Source of the DNA: Lentisphaeria bacterium | GTDB lineage: Bacteria; Verrucomicrobiota; Lentisphaeria; Oligosphaerales; PUNB01 | Assembly: GCA_007133055.1 (NCBI GenBank) | Contig: SLNM01000328.1 | Span: forward strand, 1 to 13,300 | Direction of reading: 5' to 3' | DNA: 13,300 nucleotides | In this document: positions 6,541 through 13,300 of the stretch, one piece after another | Layout of the letters: the number at the start of each line of letters is the position of its first letter | How positions within the stretch are numbered: the first letter of the stretch is position 1 | Position numbers and translations under genes: made by a program | Notes under the pieces: generated by a model | Databases searched by the model: none | What the model was told of the DNA's origin: nothing | What the model saw: only the letters and a program-made list of their open reading frames with translations

Positions 6541-8880
6541 TTAATTAATCTCCATTTCCAACCGACACTGCAAGCGCCCTGCGCGGTGCTCTATCAGATT
6601 GCTTGCCATCGGTTGGCCATCTGCATACAGCATACTGTGTCCCGGTTCTTTTTCAACATTCCTGTGGATATTCAGTTGATACCAGCAGCCTCTGAAAAGA
6701 CGCTGTACTCGCGCTTCCCTGATCTTTTCGGGCAGGCAGGGTACGATTCGCAAGCCTTTGTAGTGGCGATGCAGTCCCATGACACCCTCCAGAATCGAAG
6801 AAAAAAGCCAGGGCGCGGTGCCGGTGTGCCAGACATCGGCGCCCAGACCCGGGCGCAAATCATCAGCCCGATAGCAGTTGGTGATCGCGAACGGTTCACA
6901 GAGGCTGGCATGGGATGGATTGTCAGGGGAGTCGGGCAGGATCTTTCCGATCGTGCGCCAGGCCGCGTCGGCCCGCCCCGCCCGGCAGTCTGCCGCGACC
7001 TTGAACGCTCCTGCGTGATTGTAAACACCGTTGACATAGAAGCCCGGGAGAGCGGCGGAGAGCGAGCCCACGTTCGGGTCAAACCGGGTATATGGTGGAT
7101 CCAGGACGCGCATGCCGAACGGGGTTTCCAGGTATTCGTCCACGGCCTTCCAGAGTTTGGCCTGGCGTTCTGGCGGGGCGATGTCCGCCAGGATCGCCCA
7201 GGATTGCGGATTAAGGAAAATTCGTCCTTCTTCATTTTCCTTGGTGCCAATTGGCTTGCCGTTTTTGCCGAAACCCCGCAGGTACCAATCGCCATCCCAG
7301 GCGACTTCATTCAACCTTGTTTTAAACATCTCATAGACCGAACGAAATTGTCTTTCAAGCGATGCTTCCCCGACAGCCTTCCACAGTTCCAGGCAATCCA
7401 GCAGTCCCTTGCAAAAGAGCATGGTGACGAGGGCGGACTCGCTCAACCCATCAAGATCATCATTCCAATCCGCGTGATGATGGCGGTGCAGGCCGTTCTT
7501 CCCGATATCCTCCCGCAAAAAATCGAAGGCTCGAATCAAATGACTCTTTACGGATTCCCCGTAAGTGGTGGGTGTGCCATGTCTGTTTAAATACGGCAAA
7601 GAATGTTCAAGCACGGAAAGATCTCCAGACTCGCGAATCAAGGCGGGAACGGCCATCAGGCACCAGGTCGGCTGGTCGGAATAAATTCTGGGATTAAGTG
7701 GACAGTGTGAGTGCGGGAAATTCCCGCATTCGAACTGGCTGGACAGCACCGCCAAGGTGTTTTCCAGCGCAGTATTATAGTCCGCCATGGCAAACGCCAT
7801 GTCCGTCTGCAAGTTGTCGCGCACTCCGCTTTTAAAGGCCAAATAGGAATGCATCTGCTTTTTGAGCCAGACATTGAAAAACCGGTCGATCCGCTGATCG
7901 CCGGTCTGGATGCGGGAGGTGTCGGCAAGCCTGCGCTCGCGGTCAGCCACTTCGGCAAGTTGCTCCTCCACCCAGCCATCGCGCTGCAACCTGGCCAGCA
8001 TTTCCGCCCCCGCCTCCACGCTCGGCAGCAGGCCGAACAGATAATGGATGGTGACACCGGCTCCGGGTGCCAGAACCAAGCGATTCTGCAAAATCAGACT
8101 CATCCCGTCCTCGTCGTGCATCGCATTGCGAAACGGCAAATCGTTTCCGGTTGCCATGACAGGATAATGATAATTGTATTCGGACGGGAAGATCGCACCG
8201 TCGCCGGCTGTTGCCCCGGTCGGGGGTTCGCTTGCGATCAACGCCGCCCGATAAAAAGATGGGTTTGGATTGGGATAGCGGTGGCGCGCCCACATGCCGT
8301 TCAATTCTTCATGAAATTCAGCGACCTTGTGCCAGGAACCGAACTCGTAATCGGAGTGGAAACCATCCAATTGCAAGCTGGCATAAGGGAAGGCGCTGAT
8401 CACTCTTTGTCGCCGCGTACGATTTTCCAGGCGCAGCGTCCATATTTCGCAGGCGGTATTTGGCGGTACAAAACACCGTTGCGAAGCGAAAATACCGCGG
8501 AAAAGCGAACTTAACCGCGTGGACTCCCGTCGATACTCACAGCAATAGTCCTCGACCTCGGAAACCACGGGGAAACCGGCAATGCTCCAAACTCGGGCAT
8601 CCTCTTCATCGCGCAGATAGATGGTTTTCCGTCCGTGTTCCGGAGTCAATTGCAGATGATTGCCCTGGGGATCCACGCAAAACACCGAGCCGGCGCCGGT
8701 ATTGGTGAATCGGGACCAGTAGCGCATCCTTCCGGCAGCCCCCGAGAAATGCGCGTTTTGCCACGAGCGTGGCGGCAGGGTTGTTTCAAGGAAGAACGCT
8801 TCGCCTTCGGGGGCGAAGCGATAAGAAGATTTATGCTTAGTATATTTTCCACTCCTGGCGGAAGAATGATGAACCGGCAT
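6541..8880 (-). CDS. GH94-family glycoside phosphorylase
   Basis: This 779-residue protein has the size and landmarks of family GH94 (cellobiose, chitobiose, laminaribiose and related phosphorylases), which cleave a beta-glucosidic or similar bond with phosphate to give a sugar-1-phosphate. An N-terminal beta-sandwich (to about residue 320) precedes an alpha/alpha barrel. Key segments are SGVRDNLQTD (351-360, Arg354), HADWNDDLDG (469-478, holding the general acid), NEEGRIFLNPQSWA (549-562), GVYNHAGAF (618-626, His622), and WHTGTAPWLFSSILEGVMGL (684-703, Thr686-Gly687). Arg354, His622 and Thr686 correspond to the family's phosphate site, so it looks active. There is no signal peptide, so it should be cytosolic. 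The ribosome site (AAAGAG, about 9 nt) is modest. The gene lies 39 bp after the pseudopilin gene in the same operon. Substrate specificity cannot be read from the sequence. Confidence 0.92.
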   Translation of the reverse strand: MPVHHSSARSGKYTKHKSSYRFAPEGEAFFLETTLPPRSWQNAHFSGAAGRMRYWSRFTNTGAGSVFCVDPQGNHLQLTPEHGRKTIYLRDEEDARVWSIAGFPVVSEVEDYCCEYRRESTRLSSLFRGIFASQRCFVPPNTACEIWTLRLENRTRRQRVISAFPYASLQLDGFHSDYEFGSWHKVAEFHEELNGMWARHRYPNPNPSFYRAALIASEPPTGATAGDGAIFPSEYNYHYPVMATGNDLPFRNAMHDEDGMSLILQNRLVLAPGAGVTIHYLFGLLPSVEAGAEMLARLQRDGWVEEQLAEVADRERRLADTSRIQTGDQRIDRFFNVWLKKQMHSYLAFKSGVRDNLQTDMAFAMADYNTALENTLAVLSSQFECGNFPHSHCPLNPRIYSDQPTWCLMAVPALIRESGDLSVLEHSLPYLNRHGTPTTYGESVKSHLIRAFDFLREDIGKNGLHRHHHADWNDDLDGLSESALVTMLFCKGLLDCLELWKAVGEASLERQFRSVYEMFKTRLNEVAWDGDWYLRGFGKNGKPIGTKENEEGRIFLNPQSWAILADIAPPERQAKLWKAVDEYLETPFGMRVLDPPYTRFDPNVGSLSAALPGFYVNGVYNHAGAFKVAADCRAGRADAAWRTIGKILPDSPDNPSHASLCEPFAITNCYRADDLRPGLGADVWHTGTAPWLFSSILEGVMGLHRHYKGLRIVPCLPEKIREARVQRLFRGCWYQLNIHRNVEKEPGHSMLYADGQPMASNLIEHRAGRLQCRLEMEIN

Positions 8881-8919
8881 GATAGATTCACTCTTTGGTT
8901 GATGCTGAGAACGAAAGTC

Positions 8920-9882
8920 TCACTTGTCCTTGATCACCCTGGTCCAGGCGCCGCCTTTGTAGGAGGTTCGGCTAAGCATGTCGTTACAGTCGGGATCTAC
9001 GGTTTCCTCCGGCCTGAGGGTCTCGACATGGCCGTCAATGAACAAAATATTGAAGCGTCCGCCATGCAGGTCCCAGGCGGCCGGATGCTCGTTGTCCTGA
9101 CGGTCTTGAAACATCTGCTCAGTATGCCGGATCGTCGTGCCCACTCCCTCGCCGTGCCGGCCGAGTACGCCATGCTGCCATCCGCGCGGCGGTTCGGTCA
9201 TCAGAATCGTCCACGATGGGTCCTCTATATCCCTTCCCAGATTGGCGGTCCACCAACTGTGATGCGGAAGTCCGGGGTTCACGGCCTGCGCCACCACGCC
9301 CCAAACTTGTGGCGGACTCGCTCCTGGCGCATTGCCGCTACCCGCCCACATGCCGGTGTTCATGGCGTAGGTCCGGCTGCTGTTGCCCGATGCGCGACTC
9401 GACCGGTCATTGGGACAAAGATAGAGGCTGTGAGCAGGTGCTCCGGCGAGCTGATCAATTGCCGACTGGCTGAAGTCGCGTCCGTCGAAGCCGACCAGGA
9501 AATCGGCGAAATCACGAACGGCCCCGCCAAATCGGTAGCTGGCGTGCGGCAGGTGACCACGGAAATCGTTCGCGTACATTATCATGGCCAATCCGATCTG
9601 GCGTTGATTGCTCATACAGGAAATCCGCTTGCCCGCTTCCCGGGCACTGCGCAAGGCGGGCAGCAGCAGCGAGGCCAGAATGGCGATGATGGCGATGACC
9701 ACCAAAAGCTCTATTAAAGTGAAGCCTCGCGCCGCTTTGCGTCGCATCGGCTTCACCTCACAGACCAAACCGTACGTCGGGTTTTCCCCAATACGGCTCT
9801 CCCTCTGGATTTCATGCTTAGGCATTCGCTCGCCTCCTTTACTGGGCGTGCGTTCGATCAGAGTGAAGGCTTTGTTTTTCAT
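8920..9882 (-). CDS. Pseudopilin-like protein with H-X9-DG motif and duplicated FTLIE leader
   Basis: The product is 320 residues from the first ATG. A type IV prepilin/type II secretion pseudopilin N-terminus lies at residues 53-76: [18 protein letters not shown], with cleavage expected after Gly53, Phe54 to be methylated and Glu58 conserved. A globular domain with [24 protein letters not shown] follows. It ends with H-X9-DG (His273...Asp283-Gly284), the layout of DUF1559-like prepilins abundant in PVC bacteria. Unusually, an extra copy of the motif (KAFTLIER, 4-11) and about 42 residues of unrelated, charged sequence precede it. In-frame ATGs at codons 1, 20 (9825) and 46 (9747) each have a good Shine-Dalgarno sequence; starting at codon 46 gives a standard short leader MRRKAARG. 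It lies between GH130 and GH94 genes with gaps of 25 and 39 bp, suggesting co-expression with sugar use. Confidence 0.88.
   Translation of the reverse strand: MKNKAFTLIERTPSKGGERMPKHEIQRESRIGENPTYGLVCEVKPMRRKAARGFTLIELLVVIAIIAILASLLLPALRSAREAGKRISCMSNQRQIGLAMIMYANDFRGHLPHASYRFGGAVRDFADFLVGFDGRDFSQSAIDQLAGAPAHSLYLCPNDRSSRASGNSSRTYAMNTGMWAGSGNAPGASPPQVWGVVAQAVNPGLPHHSWWTANLGRDIEDPSWTILMTEPPRGWQHGVLGRHGEGVGTTIRHTEQMFQDRQDNEHPAAWDLHGGRFNILFIDGHVETLRPEETVDPDCNDMLSRTSYKGGAWTRVIKDK
9753..9760 (-). promoter_or_regulatory. Internal ribosome site favouring the start at 9747
   Basis: TGAGGTGA lies 5 nt before the in-frame ATG at 9747 (codon 46). Starting there yields MRRKAARG directly before FTLIELLVV, the normal short positively charged prepilin leader. 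This makes 8920-9747 a strong alternative extent for the pseudopilin gene. Confidence 0.5.
9833..9840 (-). promoter_or_regulatory. Internal ribosome site before the ATG at 9825
   Basis: AAAGGAGG, a near-perfect Shine-Dalgarno sequence, lies 7 nt before the in-frame ATG at 9825 (codon 20 of the long form). It encodes Lys-Gly-Gly within the extra leader. Starting here would not place a charged leader next to the pilin helix, so its purpose is unclear. Confidence 0.45.
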
Positions 9883-9890
9883 GGTTTTGA

Positions 9891-9896
9891 TCTCCT
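9891..9896 (-). promoter_or_regulatory. Ribosome site for the long pseudopilin start at 9882
   Basis: AGGAGA lies 8 nt before the ATG at 9882, inside the 25-bp gap after the GH130 gene. It supports real translation from the first ATG and hence of the extra FTLIE copy. Confidence 0.5.
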
Positions 9897-9907
9897 GTTT
9901 GGGGTTT

Positions 9908-10855
9908 CTACAGTTGCTTCAGGCATGCCTCGACAACGTGGCTCAGTGTGCCAACGGCCAAGCAAACGCAGGTGTCCGCCGCGCCATAATAAAGCCATAA
10001 CTCATCCCGCTCGGGGAAAGCCAGGGCGCCGCAGGGGAAAACCACGTTGTCGACCTGGCCGGTGGTTTCGTAGCGCTCGCGGGGCGCAAGAAGATAACTG
10101 TGCATTTTGCCGAGGATCTTCCCCGGGTTCTCCGCGTCAAGAAGCATCGCGGAAATATAATAATGGGTGCCGTCGCAGGGTTGGTCGACCCCGTGCAGGA
10201 TGACCAGCCAGCCCTCCGCCACCCGGATCGGCGGGGTCGGGCCGATTTTGGCGGTGTTCCACATGGCATAGCCTCCCGCCAGCAGCGGGCGGAAATGCCC
10301 CCAGTGGATCAAGTCCGGCGACCGGCTGATCCAAACCGTGCCTTTCATCTCTCCCTCTCCCGGCCGGTCCAGGCGCCAGTAAAAGCCGCCGATCTTTTCA
10401 GGAAAAAGCGAGGATCCGCGGTTGCCCGGCAAGGTGACGATATCGACACATTCAATGTCCTTGAAGTCGCGCGTCTTGTACATCACCGCGCAACATCCGG
10501 AAAAGCCGATTTCCCAGGTGCCTTGCGGGGAAATAAAATAGAACTCCTCGCCGATTTTCGTCACGCGGTTGTCGATGATACCGCCGAGACGGTTGACCGG
10601 GGGCGGCAGGGATTCCTGGTCGATGAGAGCCTGGTCTGCGAGGGTGAAGTGGATGCCGTCCTCGCTGGTGGCCAGGCGGGTTTCGCGGAAACGTCCCTCC
10701 GGCCCGCCATTGAACTTTGTCACGGAGACCAGCAGGCAGATTTTCCCTTCGAGCAAAAAGGGGCTGGGGTTGAACAGGGTGTTGATGCCCGGAAAATCAT
10801 CGGGATCCAGCAGGGGATTGGCGGGATGGCGTTGTAAAATCTTGGTTGGGTCCAT
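9908..10855 (-). CDS. GH130-family glycoside phosphorylase
   Basis: This 315-residue protein matches the five-bladed GH130 fold, the family of beta-mannoside phosphorylases and some hydrolases. Landmarks are HPANPLLDP (10-18), [10 protein letters not shown] (28-37), [15 protein letters not shown] (93-107, with Asp95 as the likely proton donor), [19 protein letters not shown] (147-165), [12 protein letters not shown] (199-210), GWLVILHGV (215-223) and FPCGALAF...[10 protein letters not shown] (273-295). Arg146, Arg163, Lys203 and His221 have the spacing of the phosphate-binding residues I recall from GH130 phosphorylases, which argues against a hydrolase. The start at 10855 is chosen because AAGGA lies 5 nt upstream and family homology begins there. 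The frame also opens 56 codons further up, inside the sulfatase gene, with unconvincing sequence. It starts 10 bp after that sulfatase's stop, so the two are co-transcribed. No signal peptide: cytosolic. Confidence 0.92.
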   Translation of the reverse strand: MDPTKILQRHPANPLLDPDDFPGINTLFNPSPFLLEGKICLLVSVTKFNGGPEGRFRETRLATSEDGIHFTLADQALIDQESLPPPVNRLGGIIDNRVTKIGEEFYFISPQGTWEIGFSGCCAVMYKTRDFKDIECVDIVTLPGNRGSSLFPEKIGGFYWRLDRPGEGEMKGTVWISRSPDLIHWGHFRPLLAGGYAMWNTAKIGPTPPIRVAEGWLVILHGVDQPCDGTHYYISAMLLDAENPGKILGKMHSYLLAPRERYETTGQVDNVVFPCGALAFPERDELWLYYGAADTCVCLAVGTLSHVVEACLKQL

Positions 10856-10860
10856 GGGGT

Positions 10861-10865
10861 TCCTT
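10861..10865 (-). promoter_or_regulatory. Ribosome site fixing the GH130 start
   Basis: AAGGA lies 5 nt before the ATG at 10855, between the sulfatase stop and the GH130 gene. It decides in favour of the short form over an upstream in-frame ATG at 11023. Confidence 0.6.
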
Positions 10866-12230
10866 CTAGTTGACGTCACGCGGATTTGGAAGCGCGAAAG
10901 GTTTGGGAGGGGGGATATCCGCTTTTTCACGGGTGAAGCGATCTTCCGTTTCTTGCATCCAGTTTTCGAGCCGTTCCGACAATTCCCGGTAGATTTCGGC
11001 ATATTCCGGTTCAGTTGCCACATCGCGTCTTTCGTGGCGGTCGAGCATCAAATCGTAGAGGGTGTCATAAACGCCGGGGGCGACCTCACGCCCCGGCGCG
11101 GTTTGCCGCGGCCAGCCGTATTCGTGAAGCCGCTGATGCACGGGTTTGCCGTCGCAGTTGGCATAAGAAAGTTCTTCATTGACATTCCACCAACGCCGCA
11201 CCAGGCGGAATCTTTCGGTGCGGACGCTGCGCTCGGGTTGGGGACATCCGTGTACGTTGCTTTCGGCGAAAATCTCCTCGTGCAAAGGCTCATGCCCTGG
11301 AGGCAGCAGCGGGGTCAGGCTCTTGCCCTCGAGCCAGTCGGGCGGAGGAAGGCCGCAGACTTCGCAGATCGTCGGGAATAGATCGAGATGCGTGACCAGA
11401 TCCTGCACGGTGAGACCGCCCTTGAACCCGCCGGGGCCGCGCAGAATCAGGCTTGCTTCCAGGCCGGCGGAATAGAGCGAGGACTTGGCGAACGGCACCC
11501 CGATCCCGTGGTCGGTGGTACTGATTATAAGAGTGTTGTCGAGCAAGCCGGTTTGCTCGAGTGCATCAAGTATCTGACCGATGCCCAGGTCGAGCATGGC
11601 GGCGGTTTGCTTGAAGGTGGCCTGCCATTGCCGCGATTCCGGCGAGTCCGGCAGCCAGGCGGGCGGCGCGGTACGGGCGATTTCCTGCTCCCCCGGCAAT
11701 TGATCCGCTCGCAACCGGCGCCAGGAGGCGTTGTGGGTCTGAATCATGCCGACATCGAGAAACCACGGCTGCCGACGATCCGCCTGGCTGTGCAGCCATT
11801 CGACGGCGGCGGGAGCTACTGAATCGGCGCTGAGCTTGTCGTCGCGGATACCGAAGGCGCCGCCGACGATTTCCTGGCGCACATAATCGTAGCCGTGATC
11901 GCATTCGTCGGCCGCAATATGCTGCACCCCCAGCAATGCCGTATGATAACCGCCGGCCTTTAGGGTTTGCAGCAAGTGATGATCGACCCGTTCCAGGGGG
12001 TAGCCGCGATTGGCCAGCCCCCACTGTCCGCACTGATGCGGATATTGCCCGGTAAGCAGGGCGGCTCGGCTTGGCGAACAGGTCGGGCTGATGCAATAGG
12101 CGTTGCGAAACAGCACACCTTGGTCGGCCAGCCTCTGAATGTTCGGAGTTGGTACGTCCACCCCGTACGGCTGAAAATTGCGGCCGCTGTCGTGGCTGTG
12201 CAAATACAGAATGTTCACTTGTTGCTTCAT
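10866..12230 (-). CDS. Sulfatase (family S1, heparan N-sulfatase-like group, cytosolic)
   Basis: This 454-residue protein opens with NILYLHSHDSGRNFQPYG (6-23, metal ligands around His13/Asp14), then PTCSPSRAALLTG (49-61) with formylglycine Cys51. GVQHI at 101-105 replaces the GKWH of many sulfatases. TTDHG (238-242, Asp240/His241) and Lys249 complete the site. The HDSGR opening and GxQH variant resemble the N-sulfoglucosamine sulfohydrolase-like subgroup; this is from memory, and activity on other sulfate esters is possible. It lacks a signal peptide. GAGGAG 6 nt before the ATG supports the start. It is probably the first gene of the operon with GH130, the pseudopilin and GH94, behind a putative promoter near 12289. 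It is clearly distinct from the other sulfatase, so two different sulfate groups may be removed. Confidence 0.93.
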   Translation of the reverse strand: MKQQVNILYLHSHDSGRNFQPYGVDVPTPNIQRLADQGVLFRNAYCISPTCSPSRAALLTGQYPHQCGQWGLANRGYPLERVDHHLLQTLKAGGYHTALLGVQHIAADECDHGYDYVRQEIVGGAFGIRDDKLSADSVAPAAVEWLHSQADRRQPWFLDVGMIQTHNASWRRLRADQLPGEQEIARTAPPAWLPDSPESRQWQATFKQTAAMLDLGIGQILDALEQTGLLDNTLIISTTDHGIGVPFAKSSLYSAGLEASLILRGPGGFKGGLTVQDLVTHLDLFPTICEVCGLPPPDWLEGKSLTPLLPPGHEPLHEEIFAESNVHGCPQPERSVRTERFRLVRRWWNVNEELSYANCDGKPVHQRLHEYGWPRQTAPGREVAPGVYDTLYDLMLDRHERRDVATEPEYAEIYRELSERLENWMQETEDRFTREKADIPPPKPFALPNPRDVN

Positions 12231-12406
12231 CCCTACTCCTCTGCCGCGCGATCTTGAAGTGGACTGTGTTTTAGCAAGGAAATCGTTTACTATAGTGAGG
12301 TTAAATTAAGTCCATTACTCGACAATGCAAGGCGGGGTGATTCGTTGATGTCCTTCGGTTGGCGACTACGGTGACGCTGTGGACTCGCGATTCGGGGGGG
12401 CGACTG
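12231..12406. other. Promoter-bearing spacer upstream of the sulfatase operon
   Basis: These 176 bp separate two minus-strand genes. They hold a -10-like hexamer with an adjacent palindrome (12280-12294), and TGGACT/AGTCCA arms (about 12260 and 12310) flanking that site. No clear terminator follows the mutarotase-like gene. No gene is visible. Confidence 0.5.
12280..12294 (-). promoter_or_regulatory. Putative -10 element with operator-like AAACGATTT
   Basis: On the minus strand TATAGT (12294-12289) is followed at once by AAACGATTT (12288-12280), an AAA/TTT dyad around CG-containing centre as in many LacI-family operators. No good -35 hexamer is seen, which fits an activator-dependent or weak promoter. 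Transcription starting near 12282 would give a roughly 50-nt leader to the sulfatase ATG. The layout resembles that at 6464-6481. Confidence 0.35.
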
Positions 12407-13300
12407 CTATGGTGCGGCGATTCTGTCGCGGGATCGGGAGATGGTCTCCTCCAGCCAGGCGCTCTCGAATGGCCCGAGAAGTTGTTCGACTCCGACTTGC
12501 TCGATCTCGGACCAGCCGCCGTCGGGTCGCCGGTTGGAAATAAAAGCTGTAAGATTGGCGCCGCCGTCCGGGTACTGTCCGACTTCGGAGTAGGGGACCG
12601 AGGAACTCCAGGTCTCGGCTTGATCGCGGTAGCTGATTTCTCCCGACTTGCCGAGGATGCCGAACTTCAAGGCTCGGTCGGGGGTTTGCATGATTTCGGT
12701 TTCGATCCGCAACCGGTCTTCGCGCATGGCTTTGGCCAGGTCGTCAGGGGTGGTGTCGCCGAACAGGGCGACCGTGCGAACCTGCGGCCGGTGAAAGACC
12801 ATGTCGATGACCCCGCCAACGGGAAAGGCGGTGATTGACCAGGGTGCCAGGCGGCGCGGCCGGTCGGCCAGGTTCTGCACGCCGTGCCGGATGCGCAGTC
12901 GGCCGTCGTCGAGCAGCTCGATCCGCATCATGACCGCGGTTTCATAGCCTGCTTCGGCGGTCCAGCGACTGCGAATCAGAATTGAACGATCCGATCTTTC
13001 GATAATCGCAGCCGGCTGCGCGGCCGGTCGATAGGCATGGCGCGTCTGCTGGTCGTCCTCCATGAACCAGGTGCGAATGCCGGTGTCGTGGGGGCGCTCC
13101 CCCAGCTTCAACATCGGCTCCGCTCCGGGGCGGGGCAGGTATCGCAGCAGGCGCGGCCACGGCTCGAGGGCGACAAAGGCCCGGGCTTCGGCGTTGACCA
13201 GCCAGACTCCGCGATGCTCGATGCCCGCTCCTTCCAGGGTTTCCATCTCGAAGTCGGCGGCGCGGACCGGGGTCGCGGCCGTCGACCAACCCAGCAGAGC
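12407..13300 (-). CDS. Probable exported DUF4380/galactose-mutarotase-like protein, 5' end outside window
   Basis: The frame is open through the right edge: 17 codons precede the first ATG in the window (13246) and read ALLGWSTAATPVRAADFE. This resembles the end of a Sec signal peptide, with possible cleavage after VRA, so the true start lies beyond 13300. The visible 297 or so residues have a beta-rich pattern with GVWLVNAEARAFVALEPWPR, RTWFMEDDQ, LRIRHGVQNL and RRLAPWSITAFPVGGVIDM. The last resembles the N-G-N-x-P-x-LAPW-x-T-x-x-x-G-G motif of DUF4380 proteins, which share the galactose-mutarotase-like sugar-binding fold. If correct it would bind or epimerise sugars outside the cytosol. It lies 176 bp upstream of the sulfatase operon on the same strand. 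The family call is moderate, and catalytic residues cannot be assigned. Confidence 0.65.
   Translation of the reverse strand, partial: ALLGWSTAATPVRAADFEMETLEGAGIEHRGVWLVNAEARAFVALEPWPRLLRYLPRPGAEPMLKLGERPHDTGIRTWFMEDDQQTRHAYRPAAQPAAIIERSDRSILIRSRWTAEAGYETAVMMRIELLDDGRLRIRHGVQNLADRPRRLAPWSITAFPVGGVIDMVFHRPQVRTVALFGDTTPDDLAKAMREDRLRIETEIMQTPDRALKFGILGKSGEISYRDQAETWSSSVPYSEVGQYPDGGANLTAFISNRRPDGGWSEIEQVGVEQLLGPFESAWLEETISRSRDRIAAP

Noticed and set aside
6586..7590. 334-codon plus-strand open frame opposite the GH94 gene
   Set aside because: It is a shadow of the GH94 coding strand in a GC-rich genome; the minus-strand product has clear family motifs and the plus-strand product none.
8635..9717. 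360-codon plus-strand open frame across the GH94/pseudopilin junction
   Set aside because: It is antisense to two well-supported genes and has no recognisable domains.
10856..11023. 56-codon N-terminal extension of the GH130 gene
   Set aside because: The extension overlaps the upstream sulfatase coding region, is basic and low in conserved features, and the ATG at 10855 has a well-placed AAGGA and matches where GH130 similarity begins.
13244..13246. ATG at 13246 as the start of the mutarotase-like gene
   Set aside because: The frame continues upstream through a signal-peptide-like stretch to the window edge; the start is more likely outside.

Overview
The window is a carbohydrate-metabolism region from a GC-rich bacterium, most likely of the PVC superphylum and probably Lentisphaerota (Victivallales-like) or a close relative. 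The clues are a pseudopilin-like protein with both an N-terminal [28 protein letters not shown] helix and a C-terminal H-X9-DG motif, two Cys-type sulfatases, LacI-family regulators, and long non-coding spacers full of degenerate repeats. No 16S rRNA or other marker gene is present, so the assignment is an inference.

Layout. At 1-725 (+) lies the 3' part of a Gfo/Idh/MocA-type oxidoreductase. Positions 726-1649 carry no gene I can support. They hold degenerate direct repeats, a 12-bp tandem repeat, a structured stretch with mutually exclusive hairpins (1183-1301), and an AT-rich promoter zone. A LacI-family regulator follows at 1650-2705 (+). Everything from 2947 onward reads on the minus strand. 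In transcription order from the right edge these are: a probable exported DUF4380/mutarotase-like protein that runs off the window (12407-13300); a sulfatase of the heparan-N-sulfatase-like type (10866-12230); a GH130 glycoside phosphorylase (9908-10855); the pseudopilin-like protein (8920-9882); a GH94 glycoside phosphorylase (6541-8880); an unrecognised 289-aa protein (5379-6248) overlapping a second sulfatase (4070-5389); and a second LacI-family regulator (2947-3993).

How they may work together. Sulfatase, GH130, pseudopilin and GH94 are spaced 10, 25 and 39 bp apart and look like one operon. The unknown protein and second sulfatase overlap by 11 bp and look like a second transcription unit, perhaps with the LacI gene. 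Neither sulfatase nor either phosphorylase has a visible signal peptide. The simplest reading is a cytosolic route in which an imported sulfated oligosaccharide is desulfated and then cleaved by phosphorolysis to sugar-1-phosphates. No transporter, no secreted endo-acting enzyme and no sulfatase-maturating enzyme lie in the window, so substrate and uptake are unknown. Two putative minus-strand promoters (near 6476 and 12289) share a -10-like hexamer followed at once by an AAAC...TTT palindrome, which suggests shared control by a LacI-type regulator.

The most unusual points are the pseudopilin gene, with a duplicated FTLIE motif and three in-frame ATGs each preceded by a good Shine-Dalgarno sequence; the riboswitch-like alternative pairing upstream of the first LacI gene; and the unknown protein coupled to a sulfatase. 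All functions are read from motifs by eye; no database search was run.
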